Assembly: GCA_030646755.1 (NCBI GenBank)
Contig: JAUSKU010000105.1
Span: 1 to 40,705, forward strand
Reading direction: 5' to 3'
DNA length: 40,705 bases
DNA from: Deltaproteobacteria bacterium
GTDB taxonomy: Bacteria > Desulfobacterota > JAENJC01
The notes under the pieces were generated by a model. It saw only the letters and a list, made by a program, of their open reading frames with translations. It did no database searches and was not told the DNA's origin. This document shows positions 22,879-31,967 of the stretch, in pieces (within the stretch, counting starts at the first letter, position 1; every line of letters begins with the position of its first letter). The position numbers and the translations under genes are program-made.

Positions 22879-25030
22879 AATTGCCCTCGCTTTCCCTAAC
22901 AATAAACTTCTTTTCGTCTGTGGTGTCAAGATTGATTATTTTCTCCACATCTCCAAATCCTGCTATCCAATCCTCGACAATCCTCAGTTTCTTTTTTGTC
23001 CCGGCTTTTTTCGGCCAATCGCTCCTAAGATTCCATATCGCCAGCCGTATAATATGGCCAAAGGAGATACAGCGCATATCTGCTTCTGACTCATTCACAC
23101 CAGCCTGTCTAAGTGCCCGTATGTCATTACGAACGATATCGGTAAGCTCCTGCGTATTATTGACTATGGTTGAACGCTTTGCAATGCCGGTTTTTCGTAA
23201 GACAAAAACCGTATCTATGATGGAAGATGCCGCTTTGTTTATGTGTATCGATCCACACATCTCCGCAGGACATGGAATTGTGATGGAGCAGGTCAATCCG
23301 GCATCCAGGGACGCAACAGCCAGCGGCATATAGGCGTTCAGTTTATTATGGTGATAAGTGAAAACAAGGGGCGAACCGGGCTTCAGGGCCACCGACATCT
23401 TTTTGAAAACCGAGGAGATCCCTTCAGTGAAGTGGACTATGTCCCTCCCCATGTTTTCGTTCCATGTAAGCTCTTCCGTATTTCTTGTTGTAAGGCTTTT
23501 AAAAGCATCGTTCCGCTTGTGCAACAGTTCCCGCAGCCATACATAACAGAAATCCATAAGCTCGGCATATTGGACATTTCCGTAATAAGGCGGGTCCGTA
23601 AACACGGCATCAAGGGACTGCGCTTTGATATCCGATACGGCTGCATCTTCGCATGAAATCCTTACCTGCCTTGGCCGCCGAGGGACGCCGTTGCCCATAT
23701 CTCCGATCCATTCGTTCTTAATATTGATCTTTACCTTTTTGCCAGCACTATGCCTGAATTCAAAAGGCGAGTCGCAGAACTCCTTTGCCTTTGAATACTT
23801 TTCGATGATGTTGCTCCACCCGCCTGAACCTATATTTTTGTCCTTGTCCCGCACTCCAAGGAAGTTAGATTCGCACTGGATAAGACTGATCGGATAGCCG
23901 TGAATTGAAAATATGTCCAGAGACTTTAGAGCCATAGCGTCATAGCGGCAGAGCATGTTCTGATAGCGCAGCAAATCGGAGAGGTTTGTAGCCAGGGCGT
24001 TCCTGACCCTTTCATCTTTCTCTTTATCAATAAAACGGCAACTCAACTCAAGGGCCAGCTTCTGCCTTGGGTTGAACATCTCATGATAAAAGTTATATCC
24101 CCACTTGTGCAGTCTGCTGCTTTCATCTCCCTTTGGAATACGTTCGGCAGGAATAAAACGTGGTTTCAGTTCATGAAAAAGAGTTTCTGCCTCAGATATG
24201 TTTGCGAGATCCTTTGCATCCGGTTCCTTAAAAAAGCGCCCTTGATGCTTCGGCTTACAGGAGGGACAGAAATATTCAATGGCAAACAGGCGATGTTTCG
24301 GAGGGCCTTTTTCATGATCAGGATAGCGGTTCTTCGAGTGACAATGCTTACACTCGCAATAACTGCGGCCTGCCGGGCCGGATGCAGCAATGGGAGACTT
24401 GCATCTCCCGCATTTGCCGGGGTTGGTCCGGCTGGCCGTCTCCGTCAAGGCCCCGCACTTATGGCAGACAAAGACGTTTTTTGGATGCCGTTTGTCCTCT
24501 GCAATGAGGTATCCCGGAAAGAGGTCTATGTCCTTCCCGCAGGTCGTACACTCCTGTACCTTCACCCACAGGAAATATTTCACATGGGCTTCATCTGAAT
24601 GGCAAAATCCGCAGCGGGTGCGATAGAAGCGGCCTATCTCTTTTTCAAGAAACTTCCTCAGCCTGCTTGCCGATTCATTATATGCCTTTAGATCAAGATA
24701 CTCTATCTCCTCCTTTACAATCCAGTAAGACATAGGATTGATATCGAATCCGATCACCTCACACCCTACCCTGTTTGCTTCCATCAAAGGAGTCCCCCCA
24801 CCCATGAATGGGTCAGCCATTCGGAGACCGCTCAGGTCGTTGGATTCATAAAAGGCCTCTCTCAAAGGCTTCTCCACAAATTCGGACAACAATAGACCAC
24901 GGAATAGCGTCCCAGGCCTTCTGGCAAACCATTTGTGAACGGCAATGACAGGGCGATAGTTCTGCTGTACCTGCTTTTCTTTTAGGGCCAGACTGGCTAT
25001 GAAGGGGATGTCAAAGTTTTTTTCGATCAT
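22847..25030 (-). CDS. DNA methyltransferase with internal zinc-ribbon array
   Basis: A 727-residue enzyme. The AdoMet motif DPFMGGGT lies at 73-80 and the catalytic motif TDPPYYGNV starts at 478, the FxGxG-first order of gamma-type amino methyltransferases. The N-terminus (NYRPVIAVHKWFARRPGTLFRGLLL) matches DUF1156-like and related large DNA methylases. Between the motifs, residues 140-258 carry about a dozen paired cysteines (CGFC, CTTC, CHKCG, CGRC, CECKHC, CPSC), forming several zinc ribbons. The gene lies 9 bases after an AlbA_2 gene and overlaps a PD-(D/E)XK nuclease gene. It probably protects host DNA within a restriction or anti-phage operon. All catalytic motifs are intact. Confidence 0.88.
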   Translation of the reverse strand: MIEKNFDIPFIASLALKEKQVQQNYRPVIAVHKWFARRPGTLFRGLLLSEFVEKPLREAFYESNDLSGLRMADPFMGGGTPLMEANRVGCEVIGFDINPMSYWIVKEEIEYLDLKAYNESASRLRKFLEKEIGRFYRTRCGFCHSDEAHVKYFLWVKVQECTTCGKDIDLFPGYLIAEDKRHPKNVFVCHKCGALTETASRTNPGKCGRCKSPIAASGPAGRSYCECKHCHSKNRYPDHEKGPPKHRLFAIEYFCPSCKPKHQGRFFKEPDAKDLANISEAETLFHELKPRFIPAERIPKGDESSRLHKWGYNFYHEMFNPRQKLALELSCRFIDKEKDERVRNALATNLSDLLRYQNMLCRYDAMALKSLDIFSIHGYPISLIQCESNFLGVRDKDKNIGSGGWSNIIEKYSKAKEFCDSPFEFRHSAGKKVKINIKNEWIGDMGNGVPRRPRQVRISCEDAAVSDIKAQSLDAVFTDPPYYGNVQYAELMDFCYVWLRELLHKRNDAFKSLTTRNTEELTWNENMGRDIVHFTEGISSVFKKMSVALKPGSPLVFTYHHNKLNAYMPLAVASLDAGLTCSITIPCPAEMCGSIHINKAASSIIDTVFVLRKTGIAKRSTIVNNTQELTDIVRNDIRALRQAGVNESEADMRCISFGHIIRLAIWNLRSDWPKKAGTKKKLRIVEDWIAGFGDVEKIINLDTTDEKKFIVRESEGNYESRRDEIPF

Positions 25031-25039
25031 AAGATTTTC

Positions 25040-26422
25040 TTAAATACCTTCCACTTGTAAAAATCCTTTTGATGGTTCAGGCATATTATTTGCGTGGCAT
25101 TTGTATTCAATTAGTGCTTTCTCGCCTTTTTGCAGAGAAGGAGAAAGATAGAGGCCTTCGTCGCCCATAGTTTTATAATGATTATGCATAAGATCTTGTT
25201 TAAGGTTGATTTCGAGAGTGTTCCTCTCAACGGTAACATTATTTTGATGAGAGCCTGGGTTAACCAGTCTATAATCAAAAGCAGAGGAATATGAGCCCTT
25301 TATTAAAGCATTTCTTGTCCTTAGTCTTAAGTTCTCTCTCGTATTGAAGTCATTCTTATCAAGTTTATATGCCAAAGCGATAATATCCTCAATATACTTT
25401 GGTCTTTGACTATGTATTGTGATGTTTAATGCAGCCAAGTCCTTTCTCGTATAAAAACTTACTCCATTTAATGGTGTTATATACACGATGAGATTTTCAG
25501 CAGGACATCTGCCATCATTTGATATTTTAAAAAGCACAAAATTCTGCTCTTCCACAGGGCCCTGTGGCTCTGACAATTTTAATGATCTTCTCGATAGATT
25601 AAAACGTTCCTGAAACTTTTCAAAATCAGCATTTACCAGTTCTTTAGCTTCATCAATTCTACGGTTAAACTCATAGACTTGATCTACCTTATAGGGATTG
25701 TATATCTTGCCATTTGGATAAGAATCGGCAATTTCATCAAGTTCTTTTTTATACCTTTCAATAAGCTGCACGACTTCATCAGTCAGTTTAAGCTTAATAA
25801 TGCGATTTAAAACGCCTTCCTTATCTAAAACTTCAATCGAAGGCACCTCCAAATGATCTGATGTAGTGCCATCGGACTTCCAAAAACTTACTTTGAGAAG
25901 AGGTTCATCTTTTATCATTGATGTGGATAAGTCAGAGCCCATTCGTGCGATTTCATCAGGATCTGCTATATCAGTTGAGCTTCCCCTGCGCACATGTACA
26001 ACATTTCTTTTAAGTTTACCGAAGTCTTTTTTTAAAAAGAAGGGTCTTTGTTGAAGTGGAATGCAAATGATCCCGATTTGTTTACATTCGAAAGGATAGG
26101 CTGTGTAAGAAAATGTTAAGGGCCGCTGTGTCTTATGGTTAACGAATTGCTGCAATTGCGCGTCATCAATGTGATGACTGACACCTTTAACTATACTTCG
26201 GCCCCCTTTAACTTCTTCTACACCAACTAAAATATAGCTGTCGTTTCTTCTCCATGCATTTGCAAATGCCAGAATATCTTTAAGCAGTTCGCTTTTTTGG
26301 TCGTCGGTTGCACCGACAAAAGGGTATTGATTCCTCTTAAAGTCAAGGGATGAACTTTCCTCCTCGTTTAATAACTCTTCTATAAGAACATCGGTTATTT
26401 TGTTTTCCATAAACTCTGTCAT
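25040..26422 (-). CDS. AlbA_2 / Schlafen-like DNA-binding protein
   Basis: A 460-residue protein. Residues about 12-165 form an AlbA_2 domain: EEESSSLDFKRNQYPF at the start, LLKDILAFANAWRRNDSYILVGVEE, and the closing HVRRGSSTDIADPDEIARMG. This domain resembles the Schlafen core that binds nucleic acid and often nucleotide. Residues 200-300 are helical, and residues about 300-460 look beta-rich, with no recognised family. It is the first gene of an operon followed at 9 bases by a methyltransferase and then a PD-(D/E)XK nuclease, so a sensing or effector role in a defence operon is inferred. Full-length with no apparent break. Confidence 0.82.
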   Translation of the reverse strand: MTEFMENKITDVLIEELLNEEESSSLDFKRNQYPFVGATDDQKSELLKDILAFANAWRRNDSYILVGVEEVKGGRSIVKGVSHHIDDAQLQQFVNHKTQRPLTFSYTAYPFECKQIGIICIPLQQRPFFLKKDFGKLKRNVVHVRRGSSTDIADPDEIARMGSDLSTSMIKDEPLLKVSFWKSDGTTSDHLEVPSIEVLDKEGVLNRIIKLKLTDEVVQLIERYKKELDEIADSYPNGKIYNPYKVDQVYEFNRRIDEAKELVNADFEKFQERFNLSRRSLKLSEPQGPVEEQNFVLFKISNDGRCPAENLIVYITPLNGVSFYTRKDLAALNITIHSQRPKYIEDIIALAYKLDKNDFNTRENLRLRTRNALIKGSYSSAFDYRLVNPGSHQNNVTVERNTLEINLKQDLMHNHYKTMGDEGLYLSPSLQKGEKALIEYKCHANNMPEPSKGFLQVEGI

Positions 26423-26425
26423 TTA

Positions 26426-26491
26426 GGTGAGCATAGCCCACCCTACTGGACTTTTCATAACGCCCTTTATCCCCTCTTACCATAAGAGGGG
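26426..26491. repeat. two intergenic hairpins upstream of AlbA_2 gene
   Basis: GGTGAGC/GCCCACC (26426-26442, one mismatch) lies against the AlbA_2 start codon. CCCCTCTTA/TAAGAGGGG (26471-26491) is a perfect nine-base stem with loop CCA. Both resemble dispersed palindromic debris and separate the AlbA_2 operon from vapC. The first overlaps the position where a ribosome binding site would lie, so translation could be affected. Confidence 0.55.
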
Positions 26492-26534
26492 AAGCTGCAT
26501 AAACGTCCCCAAAACAAGAGGGGTCATCTACCCT

Positions 26535-26945
26535 TTAAATAAGCTTTACCCCGCACTTCTTAGCCGCCTTTTTCAATGCCTTGTCCTGCGTTGCAATTGG
26601 CACGCCTTCACGCATCGCAAGTTCAAGATAGGCTGCATCGTATGAAGATAAATGATGTTCTCTCGCCAGTTGCAGGGTGTCTAAAAGGGCATGTCTTGAG
26701 GTTTCCGGGTCTATCTGTATAGGCAGTGAGTTGAGCAGTGTTATAAACCTGGCTGCCTTTGCCTCGGTGGCCCTCCCTCTCCTCTCACCAACGAGGAGCG
26801 TGTTCGCCACTTCAAGAGGCCATATGGAAGGCACGATGCAGTCATATTTGGTCAGGCTTTCCAGGACGGCAACCGTATAGTCGCTTGCCTCATCCTCAAA
26901 AAACCAGGCCATTACCACCGAGTTGTCTATGACGAATGACTTCAC
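26535..26945 (-). CDS. vapC: VapC-type PIN-domain toxin
   Basis: A 136-residue PIN-domain ribonuclease. The acidic active-site residues are D7 (VIDNSV), E45 (PLEVANT), D103 (SSYDAAYLELA) and D121 (ATQDKAL). VapC toxins cut tRNA or rRNA and are restrained by the antitoxin. The gene overlaps the upstream antitoxin by four bases (ATGA), the standard toxin-antitoxin order. Length and motifs are complete, so it is likely functional. It borders the AlbA_2-methyltransferase-nuclease operon. Confidence 0.92.
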   Translation of the reverse strand: MKSFVIDNSVVMAWFFEDEASDYTVAVLESLTKYDCIVPSIWPLEVANTLLVGERRGRATEAKAARFITLLNSLPIQIDPETSRHALLDTLQLAREHHLSSYDAAYLELAMREGVPIATQDKALKKAAKKCGVKLI

Positions 26946-27187
26946 CGCCGCCCCTCTTCGACCATTGTCTTGATTGTCATGCCCCCTGTAGTCTGGCCTT
27001 TGTTGAATCCTTTCAGCTCTTCAATGACTGCCTGTAAATCCTTTTTCTTAGAAGGCTCCATAGGCACCAGCATTGCGACAGGAACGCCGTGCTTTGTTAT
27101 GGTGATCTGCTCTCCCTTTGCTATCCGCTCCAACAGTTTAGGAAGATGTGTCTTTGCCTCGTATGAACCCACTGTTTCCATATCCAC
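26942..27187 (-). CDS. Phd/YefM-type antitoxin
   Basis: An 81-residue protein with the Phd/YefM N-terminal DNA-binding fold: TVGSYEAKTHLPKLLERIAKGEQITITKHGVPVAMLVP (about 5-42) is a textbook pattern. The C-terminal 40 residues (KGFNKGQTTGGMTIKTMVEEGRR) are the flexible toxin-neutralising tail. Two in-frame ATGs lie six bases apart; the inner one is better spaced from GGGGTGG. The gene overlaps vapC by four bases and is likely autoregulated through the repeats at 27193-27212. Confidence 0.92.
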   Translation of the reverse strand: MDMETVGSYEAKTHLPKLLERIAKGEQITITKHGVPVAMLVPMEPSKKKDLQAVIEELKGFNKGQTTGGMTIKTMVEEGRR

Positions 27188-27192
27188 CCCGT

Positions 27193-27212
27193 TTAGACTA
27201 GTCTTAGACTAT
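27193..27212. promoter_or_regulatory. operator-like repeats for the antitoxin
   Basis: The palindrome AGACTAGTCT (27195-27204) overlaps a second, direct copy of TTAGACTA, giving two nested half-site sets immediately upstream of the antitoxin start and beside an AT-rich -10-like region. This is the usual layout for Phd/YefM autorepression. Confidence 0.5.
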
Positions 27213-27256
27213 ATTAAAATATATCCAGACCGATGTCAAACAATTAAGCCAAGCCT

Positions 27257-27277
27257 GGGCGAGGCACCGCCTCACCC
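27257..27277. terminator. hairpin between nadA and antitoxin genes
   Basis: GGGCGAGGC pairs with GCCTCACCC (one G-T type mismatch) around a three-base loop. It is followed by CTAC, reminiscent of the GTAGGGG repeat family. It sits 17 bases beyond the nadA stop and may end nadA transcription, though no T-run is present. Confidence 0.45.
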
Positions 27278-27293
27278 CTACTAAGCCCAGTAA

Positions 27294-28214
27294 TTAGTCC
27301 CTGGGCACCGCCAGCATCCTGTCTAGCGCCCTTTTTGCAGGAATCCTTATATCCTCCGGCACCTTGACCACGTTCTCCATCTTTTCAAGAGAGACCAGGA
27401 CATCCCCAATGGTTGTGAGTTTCATGTTGGGGCAGATAAGCTTCTTTGAGGCAAGATAGAACTTCTTTTCAGGGTTATCCTTTTTTAGTCTCCAGAGGAT
27501 ACCCATCTCTGTCCCTATTATAAACTCCTTCGCCTTCGATTTTTTGCAGAATACGTACATCCCGGAAGTGGAAGCGACCTTGTCCGCCAGGTCAACTATA
27601 TCAGGCCTGCATTCAGGATGGGCCACAAAGAGGGCATCGGGGTGTCTCTCTTTCATCTTCAGGACGTCTTCAGGAATGAGCCTCTCATGGGTGGGGCAGA
27701 AGCCGTCCCATGCTATGATCTCCTTGTCCTTCACGAACCTTGTTACATAGTGGGACAGGTTCCTGTCAGGGGTCATGATGACCCTCTTCGCGTCCTTCAG
27801 GGACTTGACGACGCTTACTGCATTTGCAGATGTGCAGCATATGTCGCTCACGGCCTTCACATCCGCCGCTGAGTTGACGTAGGTGACGACTGGGAGGCCT
27901 GGATACTCCTCCTTCATCTTTACGAGACCTTCCCTCGTTATCATGTCCGCCATCGGGCATCCTGCGTCCATCCTTGGAAATATCACCGTCTTATGAGGAG
28001 AAAGTATCGAAGCGCTCTCAGCCATGAAGTGGACGCCGCAGAACACTATCACCTTAGCCTCGGTTTTAGAGGCCTCGATGCTAAGTCCAAGGGAGTCGCC
28101 TGTGAGGTCCGCTATCTCCTGTATCTCGTCCCTCTGGTAGTTGTGGGCAAGCATGATTGCATTACGTTCCTTAAGAAGCTTTTTAATATCTGATTTAAGT
28201 TTTCTCATAGTCAT
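27294..28214 (-). CDS. nadA: quinolinate synthase NadA
   Basis: About 306 residues from the ATG at 28214; a TTG start at 28250 is possible, and an ATG at 28208 equally so. NadA condenses iminoaspartate with dihydroxyacetone phosphate to quinolinate, the second step of NAD synthesis, using a [4Fe-4S] cluster. Key segments are seen: [32 protein letters not shown] (cluster Cys), [22 protein letters not shown] (Cys), HPECRPDI, the C-terminal [15 protein letters not shown], and [10 protein letters not shown] (Cys). The three conserved cluster cysteines are present. It is divergent from rmuC. No nadB or nadC lies in the window. Confidence 0.95.
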   Translation of the reverse strand: MTMRKLKSDIKKLLKERNAIMLAHNYQRDEIQEIADLTGDSLGLSIEASKTEAKVIVFCGVHFMAESASILSPHKTVIFPRMDAGCPMADMITREGLVKMKEEYPGLPVVTYVNSAADVKAVSDICCTSANAVSVVKSLKDAKRVIMTPDRNLSHYVTRFVKDKEIIAWDGFCPTHERLIPEDVLKMKERHPDALFVAHPECRPDIVDLADKVASTSGMYVFCKKSKAKEFIIGTEMGILWRLKKDNPEKKFYLASKKLICPNMKLTTIGDVLVSLEKMENVVKVPEDIRIPAKRALDRMLAVPRD

Positions 28215-28295
28215 GAATATAAAATTATCCTTTTTAAGCCAATGAGTCAAGGGTTTAACTTGCCTCCCAGAACGGATTTTTGGTAATATGCCGGT

Positions 28296-29393
28296 ATGGA
28301 TACAACTTTAATAGTCACTGTAATTGGTTTTGCCTTAATAGCCGCCCTCCTGATATACGGGATATCGACAATCCAGAGGCGCCAAAGGGAGGACCAGACC
28401 TCAACCCTCCTCCAGCAGCAGATAGACGGACTCAGGGAGCAGGTAAGGCTGAGCCTTGAAGGAAGCTCTAATGCCGTAAACATGCAGATGGGGCAGCTTA
28501 ATTCCAACCTCTCAACCCAGTTGAACCAGGTCCTTTCTCAGGTGAACCTGAGGCTAAAGGAGTCCTCTGAGCTTATACAGAAGACAAACCAGGGACTTGG
28601 GGAAAGGATGGATGGCGTCACGAGGGTCTTTGGGGATGTGAAGGGCTCCCTCGGAAAGCTGGATGAGGCATCCCAGAGGATATTCGAGGTGGGCAGGGAC
28701 ATATCAGGGCTAAAGCAGATACTCCAGGCCCCGAAGGTAAGGGGAGGGTTGGGGGAGCTCTTTCTGGAAAACCTCCTTTCCCAGATGTTGCCAACCGAAC
28801 ATTATGTCTTACAGCACCAGTTCAAGAGCGGTATCAAGGTAGATGCGGCAATCAGGCTCGGCGGCAGCTTGATACCTGTTGATGCCAAGTTCCCTTTGCC
28901 TGCATTCCAGAAGATCCTGGATGCCCAGGATGATGCAGGAAGGAAGGCAGCAAGGTCTTTATTTACCAAGGACGTAAGGAAGAGGATAGACGAGGTCTCA
29001 AAGTACATACTCCCGGACGAGGGGACATTTGACTTCGCCCTGATGTACATCCCCGCGGAGAATGTCTATTATGAAGTCATTACAAGAGAGGGTGATGAGT
29101 CCATTGCAGACTATGCCCTTGCAAGAAAGGTCATCCCTGTTTCACCGAACACCATGTATGCATATCTTCAGGCCATTGTCCTGGGCCTCAGGGGGATGAA
29201 GATAGAGGAAAACGCCAAGGAGATAAGGGACAGCCTGGGAAGGCTCAAGGGCGACCTTGGCCGCTTCAAGGAGCATTTTGACACCCTTGGAAAGCATCTG
29301 AACAACTCCAAGGGCAAATACGACGAGGCTTCATCTGTCCTGGCGAAGTTTGAGGCAAAGCTTGAGGGGATTGAGAGCGGCGCAGAGGGATAA
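28296..29393 (+). CDS. rmuC: DNA recombination protein RmuC
   Basis: A 365-residue protein. An N-terminal membrane helix (about 4-24) is followed by a long coiled coil (about 30-125, Gln/Leu-rich). The conserved RmuC nuclease-like core then runs from about 145 ([15 protein letters not shown]) through [21 protein letters not shown] and [15 protein letters not shown] to [18 protein letters not shown]. RmuC limits recombination at inverted repeats and resembles PD-(D/E)XK enzymes (D-x-K in PVDAKFP). It is convergent with the fab operon, separated by a 29-base perfect palindrome. Length is slightly short of the E. coli protein but the core is complete. Confidence 0.93.
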   Translation: MDTTLIVTVIGFALIAALLIYGISTIQRRQREDQTSTLLQQQIDGLREQVRLSLEGSSNAVNMQMGQLNSNLSTQLNQVLSQVNLRLKESSELIQKTNQGLGERMDGVTRVFGDVKGSLGKLDEASQRIFEVGRDISGLKQILQAPKVRGGLGELFLENLLSQMLPTEHYVLQHQFKSGIKVDAAIRLGGSLIPVDAKFPLPAFQKILDAQDDAGRKAARSLFTKDVRKRIDEVSKYILPDEGTFDFALMYIPAENVYYEVITREGDESIADYALARKVIPVSPNTMYAYLQAIVLGLRGMKIEENAKEIRDSLGRLKGDLGRFKEHFDTLGKHLNNSKGKYDEASSVLAKFEAKLEGIESGAEG

Positions 29394-29396
29394 TCT

Positions 29397-29425
29397 GTAG
29401 AGACGCCCCGGCGGGGCGTCTCTAC
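29397..29425. repeat. palindromic repeat between rmuC and fabF
   Basis: A 29-base palindrome with 13-base perfect arms (GTAGAGACGCCCC and its complement) and a three-base centre. It starts 4 bases after the rmuC stop and ends 9 bases before the fabF stop, so it probably terminates both converging transcripts. Same family style as the pcrA and fabG/acpP copies. Confidence 0.85.
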
Positions 29426-29433
29426 TATGTAAT

Positions 29434-30669
29434 CTATTCTAACTTCCTGAAGATCAGCGTCCCGTTGGTCCCACCGAAGCCGAAGGAATTGGACATGGCG
29501 ACCCTTACATCCTTCTTTCTGGCCTGGTTTGGCGTACAATCCAGGTCGCATTCGGGGTCCTGGTTTTCTACATTTATTGTCGGTGGGATTATCCCGTCCC
29601 TCATGGAAAGGACGGATATCACTGCCTCGACGCCACCGGCTGCGCCTAAGAGATGTCCTGTCATGGATTTTGTCCCTGAGACAGAAAGCTTATAGGCATG
29701 TTCGCCAAATACGGTCTTTATTGCCCTTGTCTCTATGGCATCAGCCATGGTCGACGTGGCGTGTGCGTTGATGTAGTCAACCTCTTCAACTTTGATGTTG
29801 CCGCTTCTCATGGCCATCTTCATGCATCGGGCTGCGCCTTCCCCGTCCTCGACTGGAGCGGTTATGTGATATGCGTCTCCGCTCATTCCATAACCAACCA
29901 CCTCTGCATATATCCTTGCTCCCCTTGCCTTGGCAAACTCATACTCTTCCAGGATAACAACCCCTGACCCCTCACCCATGACAAACCCGTCCCTATCCCT
30001 ATCAAAAGGGCGGGATGCCTTCTCTGGCGCATCGTTCCTTGTGGAGAGGGCCTTCATGGCATTGAAGCCGCCTATGCCGAGGGGGCAAACGGTCGCCTCT
30101 GTCCCTCCTGCTATCATTGCCACGGCATCTCCAAGCTGGATAAGCCTTGCGGCATCACCTATGCAGTGGGTTCCCGTTGCGCATGCTGTAACTGCCGCGG
30201 AATTGGGGCCTTTGGCCCCGAACCTTATGGAGATGATTCCTGAGGATAGATTTATAAGAACCATCGGAATAAAAAAAGGCGATATCCTTTTTGGCCCCTT
30301 TTCAAGCACAACCTTGTGGTATGTCTCGATGGCAGGAAGCCCGCCCATTCCGGCCCCGACCATCACGCCGACCTGATCAGCAATGTCGGGTGTGATCTTG
30401 AGGCCTGAGTCGTCCATAGCCATCTGGCTTGCGGCTACGGCGTAATGGATGAAGGTATCCATCTTCTTGACTTCCTTTGGCTCTATGTAGGTTTCTGGAT
30501 TGAACCCCTTCACCTCGGCTGCTATCTGAGTCGGGTAGTCGGAGGCGTCAAACCTCGTAATCTTTCCTATTCCAGACTTTCCAGCCATCAAGGCCTCCCA
30601 GGATTCCCCGGTAGTCAGGCCCAAAGGGGTTATCATCCCGACACCTGTAACAACGACCCTTTTTTTCAA
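29434..30669 (-). CDS. fabF: beta-ketoacyl-ACP synthase II (FabF)
   Basis: 411 residues from a TTG start at 30669, chosen because AAGGAG sits just upstream and the protein then begins MKKRVVVTGVGMITPLG as in other FabF proteins; an upstream start would add an unrelated 13-residue leader. The catalytic Cys is C163 (TACATGTHCIG), and the two His are in NAHATSTMADAIE and GTKSMTGHLLGAAG. It elongates acyl-ACP by condensing with malonyl-ACP. It is the last gene of the fab operon, about 225 bases after acpP with no gene between. Complete and intact. Confidence 0.95.
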   Translation of the reverse strand: MKKRVVVTGVGMITPLGLTTGESWEALMAGKSGIGKITRFDASDYPTQIAAEVKGFNPETYIEPKEVKKMDTFIHYAVAASQMAMDDSGLKITPDIADQVGVMVGAGMGGLPAIETYHKVVLEKGPKRISPFFIPMVLINLSSGIISIRFGAKGPNSAAVTACATGTHCIGDAARLIQLGDAVAMIAGGTEATVCPLGIGGFNAMKALSTRNDAPEKASRPFDRDRDGFVMGEGSGVVILEEYEFAKARGARIYAEVVGYGMSGDAYHITAPVEDGEGAARCMKMAMRSGNIKVEEVDYINAHATSTMADAIETRAIKTVFGEHAYKLSVSGTKSMTGHLLGAAGGVEAVISVLSMRDGIIPPTINVENQDPECDLDCTPNQARKKDVRVAMSNSFGFGGTNGTLIFRKLE

Positions 30670-30894
30670 AACCAACTCCTTTTTAGCTAAGCCGTACACA
30701 GAGGACACAGAGAACTGCCTGATTTGTAAAAATTTAAACCCCCTGTGAGCTTCAATAAATAATCCTGTGCACTACCAGTTCATATCTGCGGGCAAAGGAC
30801 ATCGCATATCTCTTCGTTGTCCCCATGCGAATAAGGAGGCAATATATATGCATTGCGTTCAGGTAATGCTGGATATGGCGTTTCAAAGGTATCC

Positions 30895-31122
30895 TTATTT
30901 CGCGTGTTGTTTTATGTAGTTGATGGCATCACCAACGGTCTTTATCTTCTCTGCATCCTCATCAGGGATCTCGATATCAAACTCCTCCTCAAGGGCCATA
31001 ACCAGCTCAACTGTGTCGAGAGAGTCTGCTCCAAGATCGTTGATGAATGATGCGCCAGGAACAACCTGGTCATCGTTTACTCCGAGCTGCTTTGCGATAA
31101 TCTTCTTTACCTTGTCTTCCAT
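30895..31122 (-). CDS. acpP: acyl carrier protein
   Basis: 75 residues from the ATG at 31122, with GGAGG eight bases upstream; an ATG 30 bases earlier is unlikely. The 4'-phosphopantetheine site Ser34 lies in the motif [12 protein letters not shown], and the four-helix acidic pattern ([16 protein letters not shown]) is typical. It carries the growing acyl chain for the adjoining Fab enzymes. A palindromic repeat lies between fabG and acpP, so acpP may be expressed at a different level from the genes before it. Confidence 0.97.
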   Translation of the reverse strand: MEDKVKKIIAKQLGVNDDQVVPGASFINDLGADSLDTVELVMALEEEFDIEIPDEDAEKIKTVGDAINYIKQHAK

Positions 31123-31157
31123 TTTGTTACCTCCGTGTTTTTTATTTATCATATCCT

Positions 31158-31186
31158 GTAGGGGCGGGTTTCAAACCCGCCCCTAC
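31158..31186. repeat. palindromic repeat between fabG and acpP
   Basis: A perfect 29-base palindrome with 14-base arms beginning GTAGGGGCGGGTTT around a single central C. It lies between the fabG stop and the acpP ribosome binding site and belongs to the family also found in pcrA. It could act as an attenuator or RNA-stability hairpin within the operon. Confidence 0.85.
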
Positions 31187-31194
31187 AACGTGAA

Positions 31195-31935
31195 TTACAT
31201 ATACATCCCGCCGTTAACATTGACAACCTGTCCGGTTATATAGTTCGACGCATCCGATACGAGGAAAAGGACTGCATTTGCCACATCGTCAGGGCTGCCG
31301 AGCCTGTCCAGGGGAATCTGCTTTGTCAGCGCCTCCCTGGCAGCATCAGGCAGGGAAGCTGTCATTGCTGTCTCGATAAACCCGGGGGCCACGGCGTTGA
31401 CGTTTACGTTCCTGCTGGCGAACTCCCTTGCCACGGTCTTTGTAAGGGCTATAACTCCACCCTTGGATGCGGAGTAATTTGCCTGGCCCGCATTCCCCAT
31501 CTCGCCGACAATAGATGCAATGTTTACGATTCTCCCGTACCTCTGCTTCGCCATATGCTTGACAGCAGCCTTTGTGCAGTTAAATACGCCCTTGAGGTTT
31601 ATGTCTATCACCAGGTCCCAGTCCTCTTCCTTCATCCTGAGCATGAGGCCGTCCCTTGTCACGCCAGCGTTGTTTACAAGGATATCCACCTTTCCAAGAC
31701 GGGCCACTGTCTCCTCCACCATCTTTTCAGCCTCGGCCACTGACGCCACATTCCCCTTGATGGCTATGGCCTTCCTTCCAAGACCCTCTATCTCCTTCGC
31801 GGTCTCTTCTGCCTTCTCCAGGTTGACGTCTGATACCGCTATGTCTGCTCCTTTTCTTGCCAGGGTCAGGGCAATGGACTTGCCAATCCCCTGTGCCGCA
31901 CCTGTTATCAGAGCTACTTTGCCTGTTAATTCCAT
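31195..31935 (-). CDS. fabG: 3-oxoacyl-ACP reductase FabG
   Basis: A 246-residue short-chain dehydrogenase. The cofactor loop TGAAQGIG lies at 11-18, NNAG at 88-91, and the catalytic Ser141, Tyr154 and Lys158 in the YSASK motif, ending with GQVVNVNGGMYM. It reduces 3-oxoacyl-ACP with NADPH in fatty acid elongation. Its position between fabD and acpP follows the usual order. A 95-base dispersed repeat lies upstream, between it and fabD, so it may be expressed partly from its own signals. Complete. Confidence 0.97.
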   Translation of the reverse strand: MELTGKVALITGAAQGIGKSIALTLARKGADIAVSDVNLEKAEETAKEIEGLGRKAIAIKGNVASVAEAEKMVEETVARLGKVDILVNNAGVTRDGLMLRMKEEDWDLVIDINLKGVFNCTKAAVKHMAKQRYGRIVNIASIVGEMGNAGQANYSASKGGVIALTKTVAREFASRNVNVNAVAPGFIETAMTASLPDAAREALTKQIPLDRLGSPDDVANAVLFLVSDASNYITGQVVNVNGGMYM

Positions 31936-31967
31936 ATTCCCTCCGATTGTCGTTCTGAGCCTTTAGC

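Noticed and set aside
30850..30930. Small plus-strand ORF (about 23 codons) with a good ribosome site antisense to the acpP end
   Set aside because: Very short, overlaps acpP, and has no supporting promoter or family pattern.
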